Shown piece by piece: positions 32,056 through 42,087 of a DNA stretch of 64,000 nt (position 1 is the first letter of the stretch; each line of letters begins with the position of its first letter). The DNA lies in NCBI GenBank assembly GCA_022539475.1, contig VCMS01000003.1:332983-396982 (forward strand), written 5' to 3'. A model generated the notes under the pieces. The model made no database searches, was not told the DNA's origin, and saw nothing but the letters and a program-made list of their open reading frames with translations. This DNA comes from Gracilaria domingensis. Its lineage: Eukaryota > Rhodophyta > Florideophyceae > Gracilariales > Gracilariaceae. Position numbers and translations under genes: made by a program.

Positions 32056-33440
32056 GGGGCGGGGGTGGGGAAGGGTCGGGCGCGGACGCGGGGAGGGGGT
32101 GGGGAAGGGTGCGGGCGGGGCGTGGGGTGTGGAAGGGGGAGCGGGGGAGGTAGTTGGCGAGGGGGCCGGGAATGACTGGGAATGGGGGGGTTGTGTGGGG
32201 GGGCGGTGGGAGGCGAACGCGACGGGGCAGCGGACGCGTCGACGGGGGGGGGGGGGGGCGGCGGCGGCGGCGGCAGGCGACGAGCGCGAGCAGAGGGCGC
32301 GCGCGCGCTTTTTTAGTGTGTCGCAACGCGCGCGGCCGTGTGCGCTGCGCGTGCGTTTTGGGCGGCGAGTGCGCGCGCGCGCGCGCGCGCGGCGCGCTTG
32401 AATTTAAGCGTCGCCGTGGCGCAGCGCGCGGCGCGCGCGCGGCGGCGGCGGCCAATCGCGTTTGAAAGTTTGAAGGCGCGCGCGCCATTGGATGCGCGCG
32501 CGCGCGCCGCGCCGCGCGCGATTCGCCGATTCAGCGCCTTCCACACGCGCCGCCGGCGTGGAAGCTGCGCGCGCGCGTGGCGCGCGCGCAGCCGCGCCGC
32601 CGCCACGTGGCGGCGCGCGCCGCGACACGTAACGCGCGCGCGCTGCTGACGTGCTTGCGCGGGGGGCGCGCGCGTGTGCCAGCGTTGCGCGCGCGCCGCG
32701 CACACACTGCCGCCGCCGCCGCGCCGGCGCGGACGGCGCGCGCGGCGCGCGCGATTCCCGCGTCGTGCGCGCGCCACTCCCCTTCAGCGTCGCGCGCGCC
32801 GCGCGACGGCGCGCCGCGCCGCGCCGCGCCGCGGCGACGGCGGCGCGCGCGGCTGCCGCGACTCTTCTCCGGGTGTCATGCGGCGTGCCTGGCGGCGCGG
32901 CGGCGCGTGCGCGCGCGGCCGCGACGCGCGGCGCCAATGCTCCACCGCGCGCGCGCGGCGTGCTCACCACCGCCAACGGCGCTCGTGTGAGCGGCGCGGC
33001 GCGTGCGGCGCGCGCGCTGTCATGCAAAACGCGCGGTGCAAACGGGCACAGCCGGCGCGCGCTGCTTGAGCGCGTTTGGTTTGGTGTGCAACTGGTTGCC
33101 GCCGCCACCAGTTGCGCGAATGAAGGGCGCAGTGGGGCCCTGCACGCGCGCGCGCCGCGCTCCGCGCCACGTCGCACACTGGCGCCGCGTGCACACGTCG
33201 CACACGCGCCGCGCGCGCGTCCGCGTCGGCGCGCGCTGGTCGTCGCGCGCTGCGCATCGCGTTGGTCCATCGCGGCGGCGCAATCTGCGCGCCGCGCCGC
33301 CGCGCCGCCGCGCCGCGTCCCTGTGGGGCAGTCCCAACCGACAACTCTGCGGCGCTGCGCACGATGCCGTACATAGCCGCATCCTCTCTGCCGCGCGCGC
33401 CGCCGTGGCGCGGCCCCTTCGCCGCGCCACGCCCGCCGCG
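32056..33440. promoter_or_regulatory. CG-rich divergent promoter region
   Basis: Separates the three-finger gene (-) from the 33.4-kb membrane-protein gene (+). Contains a G-run (32244-32258), CGCG runs (e.g. 32369-32397) and a TTTGAAAGTTTGAAGGCGCG motif (32461-32480). Many long frames on both strands are compositional (Arg/Ala-rich) and unsupported. Confidence 0.55.
32459..32486. promoter_or_regulatory. TTTGAA + GGCGCG motif, second copy
   Basis: GTTTGAAAGTTTGAAGGCGCG closely matches 28024-28051, in a divergent promoter interval. Confidence 0.3.
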
Positions 33441-35180
33441 ATGAACGTCGCGCCGCCGCCCGCCGCGCGCGCCAGAGCGTGCGCCGCCGCCGCGCTGCTC
33501 GCGCTGCTCGCGCTGCTCGCGCTGCTCGCGCTGCTCGCGCTCGTCGCCGCGCGCTGCCTGCCGGCCGCCGCCGCGGCTCCGCGCCTCCCCGTGTCCGCGC
33601 GCCTGCACCACGCGCGCGTCGTGCAGAAGAACGGCGTGGAAGGGCTGCAGTCCGCCTGGGGGCGCTGGAGGGACGCGCTGGCCACCGTCGTCGAGATCTG
33701 GGGGGAGGGCGTGCTGCTCAAGAACAGCGTGCGCCACGCGCTGCGCAGCGGACCGCTGTCCGAGGCGTACGTCTCCGTGCTCGAGTCCAACGTGTCGGCC
33801 GCCACAAACGCCTCTTCTGATAAACGCACGCGCAATCGCACGGGCTACGTCTGTGAGGGCGACGACTGCCAGGTGGCCGTCGATGGCTTTGCAACCATTG
33901 GCCGAGTCAACTACACCTTTGAAAATTTCGAGCACACCACCAACCTGCGCGGCGTTTCCAACCAGGTCATGGTCTCGTGCGTGTGCGCCAACCCCACCTG
34001 CGTCCAGTCCGTGCTCGTTCGCCCAATCTCACTCGACGACGACGCCTCAACGGGCTTTTGTCTGTTTGAAAAAGTGAATGGAAAGTTCTCAGACTGCGCG
34101 TCCGAACTGCTGCGCGTCTCCAAGAACGTCACAAGCGACGTGGCCGAGAATCAACTCAACTGAGATTCCAGCTGGAACTACTCTGTGCGCAACGACCGCT
34201 ACCACTGGAAGGCGCGTGGCGATCGAAGCTGGATCATGCGCTGCGCCGACACGTCAGGCGAGTACGAGCGAGTAGACGTGCTTCGAGTGTGGCAAAACAG
34301 CGCAGATTTCATTGCGGACAACTCGCAACATGCGCGAGACATTGTGGCACGACGCAACGAGAGGGGCTTTTGCGCGCCGCCAGCGCGCTCCGAAATACAG
34401 TATGTGCGCGACATAAACGACACAAGAAGCGCGCAGTGCTTCCAAACATTTCGTTTTGCCGTGTCCGCCGCCTCCAACCGCGCCAGCCAGCAGGACATCC
34501 TGGCCACGGGCAGGGACGAGTCCACATTCATCGAAACAAAGCCGCCGCTGCTCTACATTTCCGAATTGCTGCTGTTCATCTCGCCAGGCCTTCTTGCGCT
34601 CTTGTTCGCCGTCTCAATTCTGAAACAGCCGTATAGACTGGAAACCGTTTCCAAAAGCTCCAGTACCGTTGTTTTTGTGATGCTGCTTCTCACCGCCGCA
34701 GCCGAAATGGTGGTTCTTTTCGTGCAGCTGCACTGGGAGGACTGGGCACGCCAGTGGAAAACTCCCTTTGCGTTTGTCGATGCTGGAATATCTTGGGCGC
34801 AAGCTTTCAATCAGCCCACCATTGAAGGGGCCAGCGCTGAGTACAGTGTCATAGTTATCACTTCAGTGCTGGGAAGGGCGCGTGTACGAAAAACGCACTT
34901 TGCTGTCGTGCTTTCCGCCTCAATCGCGCTTACTGCCCTCATACTCATTGTCATGGTTTTGACCCTGTTTCGGCTTAAACGAATGCACGAAATGAAACAA
35001 ATGTGGACAAAATCCAGACAGATTAATCGCCCAAAGCCCAATGAATACCTATACCGCGTTCTGGAGCGCATGTTCCCCGCCGACAGGGATAGAGCCAGGA
35101 AGAGAGTTGAAGCGGAAGAACAAGATGCTAACAGTGATCAACAGCAAAACAACGCAAAGAGCAGCGCGGATAAGCTCTGA
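33441..35180 (+). CDS. Secretory three-TM protein (E) with an in-frame TGA
   Basis: Start ATG at 33441. A Leu/Ala-rich signal peptide is encoded partly by a CTGCTCGCG tandem repeat. A Cys-rich ectodomain follows (YVCEGDDCQ, VSCVCANPTC, GFCLF, SDCASE). At codon 241 the frame hits TGA (34161-34163, after AENQLN), yet it continues open in the same frame for 338 more codons with sensible protein: DSSWNYSVRNDRYHWK, more ectodomain cysteines, then three membrane segments (YISELLLFISPGLLALLFAV, VVFVMLLLTAAAEMVVLFVQ and a third near 34903-34965) and a charged tail. Topology matches the A-D family (signal peptide, ectodomain, three C-terminal TMs) but sequence similarity is weak. The TGA may be a nonsense mutation (Trp would suit the context), a sequencing error, readthrough or selenocysteine; I cannot decide. 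No short GT-AG intron removes it in frame. Confidence 0.7.
33494..33541 (+). repeat. 9-bp tandem repeat in signal peptide
   Basis: About five copies of CTGCTCGCG encode Leu-Leu-Ala in the hydrophobic core of the signal peptide; length changes here would stay in frame. Confidence 0.85.
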
Positions 35181-36330
35181 AAACGGCCATGATTACAGCT
35201 CTTTTTAACCAACCAGCGACATATATAACAAAGCACAAATAAGGATGTTTGTCATCATGGCGATGATCTCTTCCGTGTGCAGACCACAAAAGCTGACGCT
35301 TGTACCCGCTCCCCAGTATCTTTTACCCCATTCCCTTTTCATTTCTTCAAAGACTCATTTTAAACGCTAACAAGGATAGAACTTTTCCGCTTTCCTACGC
35401 CGATACTAATCAATTTGATGCATATGTATTTTTATAAATATCGATAACGAACCACCGCCAACCCTCTCATCCCCAAACACCGCGCGTTGGAAGCGGTCTG
35501 TTCCACCAAGAATTTTTAGAACGTGGCCGTGGGGATGGTACAATGCAGTGGCTCATCAACAAACCCAAGCCCAAAGTTAAATAGGGTCAGGTTCTCGCGC
35601 AGTATTCCCAGAAGATCAAAAGGCACAGCGTAATGTAAAGCTACGTAGACAGAGGGGGTTTTGCAATACATGATGGACCTCAAGTTCCATGTGACTGCAT
35701 GTACAAGAAATCGGGCGTCTATTACCTTCGTAGTGCCATCAACTGCTATAGAACACAGTACGCACTTTTCATAACAGCGTTGAGTACAACACCTTCGCCT
35801 CGCGATTATGAGTAATTTATAAACATATCGTGAAGCTTGGCAACGCGCAACCACTAGCTAGCAGTACCCCTGTAGATACCGATCCAATTCGATCCAAAGA
35901 GGTTGCCGTAACAAGAGAGGCAACAAAAAAGCCTGTGTGTCATGCTTTGTGCCACTCAAGATACACGTCCTTCGTGCAAAGGGTATAAGAGCAAGCATTT
36001 GCAACAGCGACCAATCTTAAGCAGCGCTTCCTTGGCAATTGCTTACACATCGCGCAAACAACACGTCTCCCTGCTGCAACCCGCCTGCAACTAGAAGAGC
36101 TGACCATGGCTGGAAAGTCCTGCAGGACTTTTACTCCAGGATTTTTACTCAGCCGCCTACGCGTACCTTTGTAGAACGCTACCCTTAGTGAGCTGCCGTC
36201 ATTTGCGCATGCTTACGAACAGCATCGATAGCAAGCATGATCGATAGTCCGGATATGATAAGGCTAGTCGTCGTAATTGTTGTTGACTCCTGCATTACTC
36301 TATAAAGTCTCGGGTCAATTTGATACCCTG

Positions 36331-36840
36331 TTATATCCTGTCTGCAGCCCGAACTTGTGATTCCGTCGAAAGCGTTCCAGCAACAATTCGAGCATCCAAG
36401 TCCTGAATTTGCGCGTTCCAGAAATCACTGGCTTTCTCACGAGCACTTGTTTCCATTCCAAGACGCAGTTGTAATTGTTGTCTAAAGCCATCAATGCATA
36501 GGCAAAATTGGGCTGAAGTGATAGCATCTATGATATTTTTGTCCGGCACGCTTCATAGGGTCGCCAAGAGCACATAAGCTTTCCTGCTCTCTGGCCTTAT
36601 TTTCTCCCTTCACAGATCCGGTAATGTGTTTGTAAGGAGCAGGAGCCACAACGACACGTCTGCAACACATCCACACCATCGATCTTCATCGAGGTTCGAC
36701 ATTAAGAATTTGGTCCATGGGTCCGATTGCCTGCGACCGTACCAATGAACGAAATCAGGAACAGTGAAGTACTTGTTTGTATCGATATTCCCAGCGACTC
36801 GCTTGAAAAACAGATTCAAGAACGTCGAAACAAAATTCAT
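36331..36840 (-). pseudogene. Probable decayed protein-coding gene, function unknown
   Basis: Three minus-strand frames appear to continue one another: MNFVSTFLNLFFKRVAGNID...DPWTKFLMSNLDEDRW in the first, VVVAPAPYKHITGSVKGENK...LGDPMK in the second, and DAITSAQFCLCIDGFRQQLQ...ASDFWNAQIQDLDARI in the third, ending at 36331. Each piece has balanced protein-like composition unlike neighbouring chance frames. Two frameshifts (near 36655 and 36560) would join them. I recognise no family; small introns could be an alternative explanation. A further frame at 37220-37588 (-) with MEDTWATYPYFLAKALGGVD might be an upstream part. Confidence 0.35.
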
Positions 36841-38285
36841 AAGTCTCTAGAAAGCAAAACGAAATGAAAGTGCCTGTACAACAAATCTAAAGACGAAAGG
36901 ATATGTTCGCATTTAACGAAGCCCTCCGTCGGTCATAAATTCTGAGACTTATATCAAGACGAACAAGTTTGAAACCGCTGTTGTCTTGTCTGCCAAAAAC
37001 TTGTGACTTATAGAGGGGCGAAAACGACGCTGCCGCGGGTTCGCGCGTACGTCATTTTCATTTACAGCTGCTCAAATGTGATGACTAGGTGAAGTGTGAG
37101 ACGAGAAGAACTGTCGCAACAAGATGTCCAGGGTAAGAAGGGCGAAGACTGTTTCAAGCAGTGCGCAACGTCAACCGCGGAACAAAAAGGGGATAAATGT
37201 ACATGTGATTGTGATTCCATCAGAAGATCTTAAAAAAGTCGTCATCATACGATGTGCAGAAACTTTGGAGATGTAACTCTGAATTGTCAACACGAAGTGA
37301 ATGATAGCGGGACCCTCGATGACGCCCCTGTCGATTATTTCCGACCTTGGGGGATGCCAAAGAAGACTTAATGGCGTAGAAACCCACCGTCATTTGATTT
37401 TTGATGATGCTGATGAGGACGTAGACCCAGCAAACGTTTATGGAACGCATTCGTTGAGCGGTTTCCAAAATGAAATCCACACCACCTAGTGCTTTCGCTA
37501 GGAAGTACGGATATGTAGCCCAAGTATCCTCCATATCTGCGCTTATTGGCAGAGAAAGAACTTGAAAGAATGGCTTCTTCTTTAACACGTGGTTCTTCTT
37601 CTGACTCTCGGTGAGCTATAAGAATTCGCTGCGACGAACTGGGCCGTAATGTATCTAGAGCTCAAGAGAGCACAGAAGAAAATCCACAAGTACAAGTTAA
37701 CTGTACTAGAGAAGAAGAAGATTCCAACGGGCACGAATCGCATCGACCAGAGCTTGACAGGCTGTCCCAGTAAAGGCCAGGCCTGCTCGCTTGATGAAGG
37801 CGGAGCCTGTGTGCCCACGGTTGCGCCGTTGCGTCTACTTGCAAGCGTGCGTTGCAACATAATAAAAGAGAAGGGAATATACCATTCAGATCGTTCCCGG
37901 TGATCGGCTCGTGCCGCGCTGCTGGTGTGCAGCTAGCCAAAGAACGGTATCACGACGAGAGCAACCAGATGAAGAATCAGCTAGACGTGGCGATGATCGT
38001 TTCTTCGAAACTACGCACAAAGTTTACACGGTTTGGTGTGGCGAAATTGCATCACTTTCATATTTCGCTTGCTTACTGTCGCTAGCATTTATGTCCAGAT
38101 TCTTTTGAACTGTCGTCTTGAAATCTAATTCAAGCGTACAGTAGTGCCTGCAAATGCGAATGAGAACCTTCACCTTCTACGAAGGTAGGTGACGTTCCAT
38201 ACGCCTCCGTCAGTTTCCTTTTTTGTCTCGACGAAAACGAAGTCAGGAACGTTCATGCGGAAATTGTGAGAATGTGGGAAAACGT

Positions 38286-38305
38286 TCTCTCTCTCTCTCT
38301 CTCTC
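38286..38305. repeat. TC microsatellite
   Basis: About ten TC units. A similar run lies at 49484-49505. Confidence 0.9.
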
Positions 38306-38960
38306 GCTTCATTTGTGAACGCGCAAACCAACGAGCTGTTTCCGACGCAGAGTTACACCTGAGAGATAAATAAGTGCATTTGGCCTACGTGCAGAATAGA
38401 ACTCACATCAACGTTTATTGGAGTCCACATCCTTGTTGGTAGAGCGTTACAGAAAGACAGTAGGATTTTCTAATCTGTCAAGGAATGAAAGTAGCGTATA
38501 CGAGGTTCGATAATCTTCATAAAGAGCAGATTCTACAAGCAGCTGAAAACATTCCACAAAAGAACAATCCACCAAAGAATTGTCGTTCATGTTCCATGAA
38601 AGAAGATTCCATGGATTCATTTCAGGATTGATTTGAATAGAGCATGCAGATGCAGAAGATGTCGAATTATTAGGTTGCGACTGACTATAGTTTCCTCTTT
38701 AGGATAACGATGACGAGAGTCACAAAGGAAAATTTTCTTGTCGGGCATTACGTGCAGCGACAGCACCGTCTGCAGATTGTTTAGAGAGTGATTTTGGAAT
38801 GAAGAGTAACCCACAGTGAATCTTGGTGTGCGATTTCTGCCGTTTCTGGTGGAAGCTTTCTGTCATCAGTTTCCAGAAATGGGTGATTTGGAAGTAGATG
38901 TGACAGTGAAGGTGAAGAGTTGTGTTGGTCATACCTCCGTCTTGGTGGACGATTTACTGG

Positions 38961-38969
38961 TATAAAAGG
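38961..38969 (+). promoter_or_regulatory. TATA box of the small gene at 39080
   Basis: TATAAAAGG followed by a GC-rich flank, a canonical TATA box, 119 bp before the start codon. It is the best TATA element seen in the window. Confidence 0.55.
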
Positions 38970-39079
38970 CGCGCACCATCTGGACTATCCAGACTCCGAA
39001 TCATCCTCAGGAACTTCTGCTTCTCCACAAACTTTGCAACATTGCACAACACAAGCAGTTCTCTACCAACCTCAACAAA

Positions 39080-39460
39080 ATGTTCCGCAAAATCCGCTCT
39101 TGCTTTGGAAAGGGAGAAACCTATATTCTTCTCGCCAACGAAGAAACTCTAAACAACCCGGAGACCTACATTGAGCGCGACGTCTATGGACGTAGTGCTC
39201 CTTTGGATATGCCAGAAGAGGAAGAGCTTATGGCTGTCTTAAACAGACCGGAGGGTGAAAAACTACCCTCAAACATGAGGTCTGAAGGCGTTCCTAATTA
39301 TCCACCACGGCCTCCGGAAAGAAGGCGGTTGTTTAGAAGAAGAAGCGGGGTCTTCCCCCTAATGATTGGGAAGCCGTTCAGGGCGGCAGGAGGCAGGATT
39401 GGGGAATTTGCTGTGAGGTTGTATTATTGGGACTGGGTGGTGGATCCAATATTCGACTGA
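39080..39460 (+). CDS. Small basic hypothetical protein, 126 aa
   Basis: Begins with an ATG in a favourable AACAAAATG context downstream of a canonical TATA box. The protein (MFRKIRSCFGKGETYILL...) has no signal peptide or membrane segment. It has a mixed acidic stretch (about 40-55), a Pro/Arg block (PPRPPERRRLFRRRSG) and an aromatic C-terminus (RLYYWDWVVDPIFD). No domain is recognised. Promoter, leader length and amino-acid composition favour a real gene, but no homology can be claimed. Confidence 0.5.
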   Translation: MFRKIRSCFGKGETYILLANEETLNNPETYIERDVYGRSAPLDMPEEEELMAVLNRPEGEKLPSNMRSEGVPNYPPRPPERRRLFRRRSGVFPLMIGKPFRAAGGRIGEFAVRLYYWDWVVDPIFD

Positions 39461-40449
39461 AGATAATGAATTAGAACACCGTGTACTGTTGTAAACTTGT
39501 TGCATGCAGTAAAAAGGGTTAATACCCTTGTACTCATATGTTCTTTCGAAGCGAGTTTTTAATTTATAGCAATCGTCTTGCGCAATGCCTCGAACCCTAT
39601 TCTTCCCAATTGCGAGAACAGTGAGGCTGCCCCTGTGGTCCACAGCGATATCACACGCAATTTCGTTATTATGAAATGCTAGCGTCTCAGAAAGTCTTGA
39701 ACTCGAATCATATTATTACCTATTGCTCTGATGGTGGGGATATTTGCTCAGCCGGCAACCGTACTGTTAAGTCACCTACGTTAGGTGTCTTCGGGAAATC
39801 CTTTATAGAACGGCCAACGAAGGCGTGAAAACCAGTGCAATACATGAAACCTTTCAGGTATTGCAGAGGCTCCCTGGCTTTCTTTCGGTTATTATCTCCG
39901 CGAGGCAAGATGCATGGAAGCCACATAAATTGGAATGTACCAGTCATTGCTCTGCAAGTGCTCACCTTACGCTTCCGTCACTGTACGTAACGTTGCGTTT
40001 ACTTACCAAATAACTGAGGGCGCCATCGAGTCCCATGAGTCTTCAAGCTCAAGGACTGAACTTTTGTTTTCTTCCACTCATTCTTGCGAATTTGTAGAAC
40101 GCTCCAGATTGGGGATGTTAATGAGATTGAGCAGAGGAACGACCTGGTAGCGAAGGAGGGGAACTGGGCAAAGAAGAAGTGGTTGTTGTGGAGAGGGCGT
40201 TCTTGCTTCTCGAGCCTGTTCTCCAGATGACTGGAGAGCATGGACATCCTCGAGATTCATTAGTCTTTTGGCGATTGTTCGAAAGTGGTGTCGGTGGATG
40301 CTGTGCGTGCACATAGCTGTGGGACAGGGCGCTTGGGAAAGGCTGACATGTGAAGGTAATGAGTAATCTGGGAGTGCTTCAGTTTGGTCTTGCTCGATGC
40401 ATTAAGATTGTAGCTGCTGCGATTGTCAATTTCAGTGAAACTCAAGGGG
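39461..40449. other. Intergenic, nothing recognised
   Basis: Short frames only, without domain signatures. Leads into the cluster of LINE remnants. Confidence 0.45.
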
Positions 40450-40644
40450 CCTACAGAAAGAAGGATTGCAAGATGTAGATGCGATACAAACGTCAGGAAA
40501 GACCCACACCATCTAGGGCTGAGATGCCCCCTGACTAACGCCTCTAGCTTAGAAACGCTTCCTCCATTAACTGCCCGACAAAATCTGAGTCTCCAAGAAC
40601 TGATTAGGCAACACCCGCATAGATTTTCGGACTTTCTAACGTGA
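40450..40644 (+). mobile_element. LINE-like reverse-transcriptase C-terminus, fragment copy 2
   Basis: Plus-strand frame containing CRCDTNVRKDPHHLGLRCPL, then TNASSLETLPPLTARQNLSL and QELIRQHPHRF, ending at the stop at 40642-40644. The CxC...HH...C arrangement before PLTN matches copies 1 and 3. No reverse-transcriptase catalytic core is found upstream, so it is 5' truncated or decayed. Confidence 0.6.
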
Positions 40645-40685
40645 GAGAAATTTCTTTAAAGAAGGGGTGCTTTGACTTATGAGTT

Positions 40686-40910
40686 CTTCTTCTTCTTTAG
40701 TATGGTCTGCAACTCCTTATTGCGAAGCAGCAGGAAAACTACGTTAAACTAGAGGTAATTTTCTCTCCTTAAGAAGGCCAAAAATTTCGACGGGTATTGC
40801 TTAATCAGGTCTAACAGAGGTTTCTCTTCTCGCTCTCTTGAGTTAGGGAGCGTGTCCCGCCGGGATACGTTTGTGAGTGGGCATCGAAAAAGAACGTGTT
40901 CTACATTCTT
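40686..40910 (-). mobile_element. 5'-truncated LINE insertion with 15-bp target-site duplication, copy 3
   Basis: A minus-strand fragment encodes NVEHVLFRCPLTNVSRRDTL ... LLDLIKQYPSKFLAFLRREN and stops at 40749-40751; its ~60-bp 3' end finishes in a GAA-rich tail (40686-40700). It is flanked by a perfect 15-bp direct repeat TTTGACTTATGAGTT (40671-40685 and 40911-40925). Truncated 5' end, simple-repeat 3' tail and target-site duplication are the signature of target-primed reverse transcription, so this copy is relatively young. Confidence 0.75.
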
Positions 40911-41180
40911 TTTGACTTATGAGTTATAGGTTGTTGTCCGAAGTAAAGAAGAAGGACCTACAGAAATGAATTGATAACTCTTGAGGTGAAACTACGCGTT
41001 TCCTTTGAGCGCGAGAGCCGTCGCGAAAGAGCTGGCGTGCGAGAAAATCGAAGCGGACATAGTAGGGCGCCCAAACCCTCGCTTTGATTCCGTTCAGCAT
41101 AACGTTGGTAAACGGTAAACAAAATTGAGTTCATTCGTTCATTCGTACTTTGCTATCTACTCTACTGCTACTGTTTTACA

Positions 41181-41837
41181 TCACAGACGACGCCTCGAAG
41201 CACACCCTTGGGCCTTCTCCCATTCTGAGGGCCTACGTCGCTTTCTGCCACGACGTAGTTCCTCGCAAGCCCGTTCTACCATATGCCCGCGAACCTCTGC
41301 CATCAGAACTGACAACGTTTCCTCAAAGGAGGTAAGGGAATTACGCAGCTTCTTCACGCAACGATGTGTTCTCTTCGCCAAACATCCGGGACAACCCTCT
41401 TCGCAGTCCTCGCACCACGTGCTGACATGCAGCATTGCGCTTGATACAGCATCATCAAGTGACAATGACGATGGTCTCAGCGATCCAACTACCTCTGCCG
41501 CCGCCGCCTCCGCTCGCCGAAGGTGGGTCATCAAATGGCGTCCCTCCTTGCACAAGGCGCCAAAACTTGCAAAGCGCTTGAGGTGTTCAAGCTCTCCTGT
41601 GGCACTTAGCTTCGCCATCCAGGAGTACATGGCCGCCTGGCACGGATAAACGGCACCACCCCGGTCCAACTTAAGGAACCAGAAAAAGATGTCCGCCAAA
41701 TTTTGCAGGTCGTTCTGAAACCTCTCATGTGTACTACTGACACAGAAGCGAGAGGTGCTTTCGATGGCCATTATCATCGATAACGTTAGCATGCGCATCG
41801 TCAGCATAAGGTTGATGGCGTATTCCAGGCCCTTCAT
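41181..41837 (-). CDS. Hypothetical 218-aa helical protein with a CxxC..CxxC cluster
   Basis: First ATG is at 41837 (MKGLEYAINLML); the frame is open upstream to 42035 but only from a TTG and through low-complexity codons. The N-terminal 40 residues are hydrophobic with many Met (MLTMRMLTLSMIMAIES). Further on lies CEDCEEGCPGCLAKRTHRC, two CxxC pairs that could bind zinc or iron-sulfur, followed by a basic C-terminus (RRGRKRRRPSEW) resembling a nuclear localisation signal. Ser/Leu-rich helices lie between. A TATAAATA-type element lies on the minus strand at 42079-42087. No family recognised. The antisense frame (41125-41649, +) is taken as its shadow. Confidence 0.5.
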   Translation of the reverse strand: MKGLEYAINLMLTMRMLTLSMIMAIESTSRFCVSSTHERFQNDLQNLADIFFWFLKLDRGGAVYPCQAAMYSWMAKLSATGELEHLKRFASFGALCKEGRHLMTHLRRAEAAAAEVVGSLRPSSLSLDDAVSSAMLHVSTWCEDCEEGCPGCLAKRTHRCVKKLRNSLTSFEETLSVLMAEVRGHMVERACEELRRGRKRRRPSEWEKAQGCASRRRL

Positions 41838-42078
41838 CTTCTCGTGGGGATACAAGGCAAAGGGTGCGATGGGTTGGTGGGGGTGGTAATGGGGTTGGCG
41901 TGATGGGGGTGAGGGAGTCGGGGTAGGTGCACGGATGTCGTGATGGGGGTGGATGAATCGGTGCGGGTAGGAGTGCCAGAGTACGGATGAATGTGTGTGA
42001 AAGCGGATGAGGATGACGAAGAGGTGTCGTGACAAGAGGGTCGAGGGAGGGTGGGACGGTTTGGGGGTGAGAGAGAGG

Positions 42079-42087
42079 TATTTATAG
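42079..42087 (-). promoter_or_regulatory. TATA-like element
   Basis: CTATAAATA on the minus strand, 242 bp before the ATG at 41837. Between them the coding strand is C/A-rich with CCCCCA- and CATCACCC-like repeats, resembling a pyrimidine-rich 5' leader. Confidence 0.4.

Larger units (their letters stand above)
35181..38960. other. Gene-poor AT-rich interval
   Basis: No intact gene. Features are a probable decayed coding region on the minus strand (36331-36840), a TC microsatellite (38286-38305) and a short palindrome AAAGTCCTGCAGGACTTT (36114-36131). A TATA-like GGTATAAGAG near 35980 precedes a 22-codon frame starting at the ATG near 36106, too short to call. Confidence 0.5.

Noticed and set aside
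32404..33935. Long overlapping frames on both strands in the 32-34 kb CG-rich region
   Set aside because: Multiple frames open at once, Arg/Ala-rich, caused by CGCG repeats lacking stop codons.
34128..34171. Possible mini-intron removing the TGA at 34161
   Set aside because: GT...AG candidates (32 or 44 nt) are too short and not in frame after removal.
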